Positions 60,479-64,000 of a stretch of 64,000 nt of DNA are shown in pieces (position 1 is the first letter of the stretch; every line of letters begins with the position of its first letter). Position numbers and translations under genes: made by a program. The stretch comes from Sphaerotilus montanus. GTDB lineage: Bacteria > Pseudomonadota > Gammaproteobacteria > Burkholderiales > Burkholderiaceae_C. A model generated the notes under the pieces. That model was not told the origin of the DNA. It saw nothing but the letters and a program-made list of their open reading frames with translations, and ran no database searches. The DNA is taken from NCBI RefSeq assembly GCF_013410775.1, contig NZ_JACCFH010000001.1, positions 2,790,001 through 2,854,000 on the forward strand, in the 5' to 3' direction.

Positions 60479-61240
60479 TCAACGGGCGAGTTCCTGCGTG
60501 AAATAGGCCTGCAGCCGCTGGCGCAGGGCCTCGTGGTCGGCGTCGGGCGCGAAGCGCTGGCCCAGCCGCACGCGGAAGACCACCGGCAGCGGCGGCAGTC
60601 GCCACAGCGGCCAGCCCTTGCCGGCGTAGGGCGAATCGGTCTCGATCAGCACCGTCTGGATCGGCACGCCCGCGCGCTGGGCCATCAGCGTGATGCCGGG
60701 CAGCAGCGGGTGGACCGTGGTCGGCGAGGGGCTGCGCGTGCCTTCAGGGAAGAGCACGAGGTGGTCCCCCGCCTTCAGCCGCTCGACCGCGCCGCGGATC
60801 ATGTGCCGCGGCGAGTCGTTGGCGATGTAGCGGGCCAGCCGCGCGCCGGCGCCGAGGAAGACGTTGTCCATCAGCGAGGCCTTCATGATGCAGACCGTGC
60901 GTGGCACGCGGGCGATGATGATCAGCGCGTCCAGCAGGCTCGGGTGGTTGGCCGCGATGATCAGGCCGCCCGGCTCGTCGCGCAGCGCGGCGAGCGCGGC
61001 GTTGTCGATGCGCAGCAGGCCGCTCAGGCGCGCGCTGGCCCAGAAGATCCGGTAGACCCACGACACGCCGGCCTGTCCGACCACCCGGCCCCGCGCCTCC
61101 GGCAGCAGCGGGTACAGCAGCACCGCCACCAGATTCCACGCCAGCGACAGCACGCCGAGCCAGCACAGCACCAGCAGCAGCCAGGGCGTCAGCAGCAGGC
61201 GCACCGGCAGGGGTGGTGGGCGGCGGCGGGTGTCAGTCAT
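60479..61240 (-). CDS. 1-Acylglycerol-3-phosphate acyltransferase-like (PlsC family)
   Basis: A membrane acyltransferase of 253 residues. It has an N-terminal hydrophobic segment (~12-40) and the PlsC motifs ANHPSLLDAL (H-x4-D), and LVLFPEGTRSPSP. Aryl-polyene loci commonly contain such an enzyme, probably to make or esterify the lipid carrier. Its ATG at 61240 overlaps the MipA gene stop by 8 bp. Confidence 0.88.
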   Translation of the reverse strand: MTDTRRRPPPLPVRLLLTPWLLLVLCWLGVLSLAWNLVAVLLYPLLPEARGRVVGQAGVSWVYRIFWASARLSGLLRIDNAALAALRDEPGGLIIAANHPSLLDALIIIARVPRTVCIMKASLMDNVFLGAGARLARYIANDSPRHMIRGAVERLKAGDHLVLFPEGTRSPSPTTVHPLLPGITLMAQRAGVPIQTVLIETDSPYAGKGWPLWRLPPLPVVFRVRLGQRFAPDADHEALRQRLQAYFTQELAR

Positions 61241-62075
61241 CCGAGCGGGCCTCCTGCGACGAGCTGGCCAGCAACCAGGCGACCGCCACGCCCGCCGACA
61301 CCGCCTGGCGCTGGCGCACCAGCGGACTGTCGGCGAAGGCGGCTCCGTCGAGCCGCTCGACGCGCACGAAGGCGCCGATCCACGTGCGGTCGAAGCGCTG
61401 CGACACCGCCGCCAGCGCCTGCCAGCCGGCGTAGCCATTGCGGGCGGTGTAGGCGGGGCGGTCGGCGGTCACGTCTGCCGCGGCCACGCCGTAGTAGTGG
61501 GCGTGCAGCCGCTGCGAGCCCCATTTCGGGCCGATCTGCAGGCCCAGGTTCCAGCCGGACGACCAGCGCGGCAGGTCCAGATTCAGCGTCGGGGTCAGCA
61601 CGGTGCCCAGCATCGGCGTGCTGCGTGTCAGTCCGATGACCGCCCGCAGCGGCAGCTCCGCATTCAGCCGGGCCGACCTGTCCGCCGCGGCCCAGAGCTG
61701 CGTGGTGAGCTTCGGGCCGAGTTCCACGGTCGCGGGCAGGTTGGCCATGCCGAGCCGGGCCGGGTTGTCGTGGCTGCGCACGGGCGCCGAGGCGTGGGCG
61801 CTCAGGGTCAGCTCCCAGCCGGGGGTGTCGATCAGCACGGCGCGCGCGCCTTCGCGGTCCGCGCGCAGCCACTGGCCGCGGTAGATGATGAAGGGCACCG
61901 GCAGCAGGTAGCGGTGCGACACGTCGGCGCCGACATAGTCCGGCAGCTGCACCGCGGCGACACCGGCGCCCAGCTCCCACAGCGGACGGCGTGGCCCCTC
62001 GGGTGTCGATTCCGCCCGGACGGGCAGGGCGGACAGGGCTGCGGCGAGGGCGCAGGCCAGCGCGGTGTGCTTCAT
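61233..62075 (-). CDS. MipA/OmpV-family outer-membrane protein
   Basis: A 280-residue outer-membrane protein of the MipA/OmpV family with a signal peptide (about 1-22, ALSALPVRA). The mature protein is beta-rich with the family-type start (WELGAGVAAVQLPDYVGADV) and aromatic-ended strands. Such proteins act as murein-hydrolase scaffolds or outer-membrane pores. Its placement suggests a role in inserting or exposing the pigment in the outer membrane. Its ATG overlaps the chorismatase stop (ATGA). Confidence 0.86.
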   Translation of the reverse strand: MKHTALACALAAALSALPVRAESTPEGPRRPLWELGAGVAAVQLPDYVGADVSHRYLLPVPFIIYRGQWLRADREGARAVLIDTPGWELTLSAHASAPVRSHDNPARLGMANLPATVELGPKLTTQLWAAADRSARLNAELPLRAVIGLTRSTPMLGTVLTPTLNLDLPRWSSGWNLGLQIGPKWGSQRLHAHYYGVAAADVTADRPAYTARNGYAGWQALAAVSQRFDRTWIGAFVRVERLDGAAFADSPLVRQRQAVSAGVAVAWLLASSSQEARSDD

Positions 62076-63049
62076 GGGGTGGACTCTCCGTGGCATTCGA
62101 TCTCGACCAGCAACTCGCTGCGGCAGACGTCCGCCAGCAGATAGACCGCCCCGCGGGCGGCCGGCGAGTCCGCCCCCACGGCCTGCTCGAACACCGCGCG
62201 CACGGCGTCCAGATCGGCGGCGTGGCGCACGTAGACGGTGTGCGCGAACTGGTCCAGCGCGAAGCGGGCCGGTGTTGCGGCATGGGCGGCGTCGAGCACG
62301 GCGTGCAGGTTGCGCAGCGCCTCCTGCGTCTGCTGCACGACGTCGCCCAGGTGCACCGAGGCATGGCCGACGATGCTGGCCGTGCCCGAGACGAACAGCG
62401 TCTCCCGCCCCGGCGCCAGCGCGACCAGCGCGGCGCGCGAGAAGGTCGGGCTGCGCGGGCCGTAGTCGGCGGGGTAGTGGTAGGCGCTGGTCTGGCGCGG
62501 GTTCTCGACCGGGCGCGGTGCCTGCGGTCCGGCGAGGAAGGCCAGCGAGAGTGGCCCGTCCGCCGTGCCCAGCGCGCAGGCGGCCGGCGCGCCTTCGAAG
62601 GCCGCCGCACCCGCGTCCAGAAACGCCTGCTGGCGCCCGATGTTGAAGTGGCGGTAGACCTCCAGCCCGTCCAGCGGGGCGTTCAGCCGCGGCAGGTAGT
62701 TCCAGATCTTCAGCAGGTGCCGGCCGCCGTGTGCGCGCAGCGTGCGGAACAGGTCGGCGTAGAGCTGGTGCGTCAGGGCCTGCAATGCGACGCCGGTGGC
62801 CGGCATCGGCACCACGGCTTCGCCGTAGAGCCACTGGCCGTCGTCCTGGTGGCGGATCAGCCCGGTGCGGCTGCTGCGGACCGGGCTGGCGCTGGTCCAG
62901 CGTTCGGTGATCGCGCGGGCCGGATGCAGCACGGCGGGCAGACCGGCCTGCGCGACGCCCGGGAGCAGGTCGCGCTGGCCGAGCGGAAGGACACCCGCGG
63001 TGCGGGTCTGGTCGGCGCTGTGGGACCGACGTTCGAACTGCAGGCTCAC
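62072..63049 (-). CDS. Chorismatase (XanB2/FkbO/Hyg5-like hydroxybenzoate synthase)
   Basis: Cleaves chorismate to give hydroxybenzoate or a dihydroxy-dienoate plus pyruvate. The 325-residue protein has the chorismatase family motifs KIWNYLPRLN (114-123), FNIGRQQAF (135-143), QTSAYHYP (186-193), YGPRSPTFSRA (196-206) and SGTASIVGHASVHLGD (221-236). The C-terminal half has the RidA-like fold. It should provide the aryl starter unit, as XanB2 does for xanthomonadin (3- and 4-hydroxybenzoate). Which product it makes cannot be decided from sequence. GTG start overlapping the halogenase-like stop (GTGA). Confidence 0.88.
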   Translation of the reverse strand: MSLQFERRSHSADQTRTAGVLPLGQRDLLPGVAQAGLPAVLHPARAITERWTSASPVRSSRTGLIRHQDDGQWLYGEAVVPMPATGVALQALTHQLYADLFRTLRAHGGRHLLKIWNYLPRLNAPLDGLEVYRHFNIGRQQAFLDAGAAAFEGAPAACALGTADGPLSLAFLAGPQAPRPVENPRQTSAYHYPADYGPRSPTFSRAALVALAPGRETLFVSGTASIVGHASVHLGDVVQQTQEALRNLHAVLDAAHAATPARFALDQFAHTVYVRHAADLDAVRAVFEQAVGADSPAARGAVYLLADVCRSELLVEIECHGESTP

Positions 63050-64000
63050 GCGGCGGCCACCTCGGCAGCGCGCAGGTGGTGCTGCCGCCGCCGCCACGCC
63101 TGCCACGTGCGCTGCGGATGCGCCAGCGACACCAGCCAGTACAGGCTCTTGAACGCATTCAGCGGGCCGCGGAAGCGCGTGCTGCCGTAGATGTCGCCGG
63201 CCAGCACGGTGAGCAGGGCTTCCTGCATGCGCAGCGGGTTCTGCGGCGCCATGAAGAACTCGCGCATCGTCGGGTTGGTGACACGGAAGATGAACCAGCT
63301 GAACTCCTTCGGCCCCGCGCGCATGAAGCGCTCGAACGCCGCGCGCTCCACCGTGCAGGACGACGGATGCTTGTCGAGCGAGGCCTCCACCAGCGGCAGC
63401 GCGGCATAGGCGCTCTGCATCGCCAGGTAGACGCCCGAGGAGAACACCGGGTCGATGAAGGCGAAGGCGTCGCCGAGCATGGCGTAGCGCTCGCCGGTGC
63501 AGTGTGAGCCGGTGTACGAGTAGTTGCCGGTGGCGTGGACCAGGTCGTCGACCAGCGTTGCGTCCTTCAGGCGGTCCGCGAGTTCGGGGCACAGCGCGAT
63601 CGTGTCGCGGAAGAACTCCAGCACCGGTTTCTTGCGCGAATGCAGGTAGTGCGGCCACGCGACCGCGCCGACGCTCGTCGTGCCGTCCGCGAGCGGGATG
63701 AACCAGAACCAGCCGTGCGCGAACCAGAGAATCGTGATGTTGCCTTCCTGCTTGCCTTCGAGGCGACGGGCATTGCGGAAGTGGCCGTACAGCGCCGAAC
63801 TCGCGTGGTCCGGGTGCTTCTGCTTCGACTTGAACTTGTTCGCGAGCAGCGTGTCGCGGCCGGTGGCATCGACGACATAGCGGCAGCGCCAGGTCTGCCG
63901 CGCGCCATCGTCCGACTCGATCTCGACGCTCGCGCCGTCGCTGTCGAACTCGACGCCCCGGGCGCGGTGGCCTTCGAGCGTCGTCGCGCCCGCCTTGGCG
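63046..64000 (-). CDS. FAD-dependent halogenase-like oxidoreductase (5' end cut off)
   Basis: The gene runs off the right edge, so only the C-terminal ~317 residues are seen. The frame is open to position 64000. It contains the WxWxIP motif typical of flavin-dependent halogenases (HGWFWFIPLADG), the FAD-binding VVDATGRDTLLANKF, and the C-terminal FAD motif GDAFAFIDPVFSSGVYLAM. The Lys that forms the haloamine and the N-terminal GxGxxG lie outside the window. It could halogenate or hydroxylate the aryl ring; xanthomonadins are brominated. First visible gene of the minus operon. Confidence 0.88.
   Translation of the reverse strand, partial: AKAGATTLEGHRARGVEFDSDGASVEIESDDGARQTWRCRYVVDATGRDTLLANKFKSKQKHPDHASSALYGHFRNARRLEGKQEGNITILWFAHGWFWFIPLADGTTSVGAVAWPHYLHSRKKPVLEFFRDTIALCPELADRLKDATLVDDLVHATGNYSYTGSHCTGERYAMLGDAFAFIDPVFSSGVYLAMQSAYAALPLVEASLDKHPSSCTVERAAFERFMRAGPKEFSWFIFRVTNPTMREFFMAPQNPLRMQEALLTVLAGDIYGSTRFRGPLNAFKSLYWLVSLAHPQRTWQAWRRRQHHLRAAEVAAA

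Overview
The window looks like chromosomal DNA of a high-GC betaproteobacterium of the order Burkholderiales, probably near the Leptothrix/Sphaerotilus/Rubrivivax group. I infer this from the gene sets (ppc divergent from hemC-hemD-hemX-hemY, a DUF3579 gene divergent from argD-argF, livHMGF, rpmB-rpmG) and from protein-level resemblance; no database search was possible.

Layout. 1-9.2 kb is signalling and stringent response: the 3' part of spoT, greB, an HTH-receiver fusion with a CheY-like partner, an OmpR/histidine-kinase pair, a DUF3717-DUF1289 fusion, and a FIST sensor overlapping a GGDEF cyclase. 9.3-31.3 kb is mostly housekeeping: purN, an RsmB-like methyltransferase, a fatty-acid desaturase, a FimV-like envelope protein, rpmB-rpmG, trxB, a Crp/Fnr regulator, ftsK-lolA-rarA, livHMGF, three less common genes (PLD-type nuclease, acetylpolyamine-amidohydrolase/HDAC-like enzyme, CAP-domain lipoprotein) and ppc. 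31.5-36.1 kb holds hemCDXY and two identical tRNA-Arg(ACG) genes. 36.1-39.1 kb is a coupled three-gene operon of unknown role: alpha/beta hydrolase, cytochrome P450 and a small membrane protein. 39.2-41.98 kb holds a DUF3579 gene and argD-argF, with a terminator-like hairpin in the argD leader.

42.4-45.9 kb is a horizontally acquired island: an array of integron-type gene cassettes separated by attC-like sites, with no integrase in the window (a CALIN-type array). It carries an AT-rich protein with an R-x4-H HEPN-like motif, an FMN-binding PNPOx-fold protein, a MOSC protein, a GNAT acetyltransferase, a truncated second GNAT and a small membrane protein. A dispersed palindromic repeat lies just upstream, and a near-identical copy lies in frame inside a gene 6 kb away.

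47.3-64.0 kb is a large aryl-polyene (xanthomonadin-like) biosynthesis locus made of two convergent operons whose stop codons are 13 bp apart. The plus-strand operon encodes an ACP, a membrane protein, an AMP ligase, a hotdog dehydratase, an LpxL-type acyltransferase, a LolA-like carrier, an MMPL exporter, a NodB-type deacetylase, a methyltransferase, a ketosynthase, a chain-length-factor-like partner, a second dehydratase and a ketoreductase. The minus-strand operon encodes a halogenase-like flavoprotein (cut by the window edge), an XanB2/FkbO-type chorismatase, a MipA-family outer-membrane protein, a PlsC acyltransferase, a GT2 glycosyltransferase and a Tat-type lipoprotein. Together they suggest an aryl starter made from chorismate, activated onto the ACP, extended to a polyene by a dissociated type II system, attached to a lipid and exported to the outer membrane, possibly with halogenation or another oxidation of the ring.
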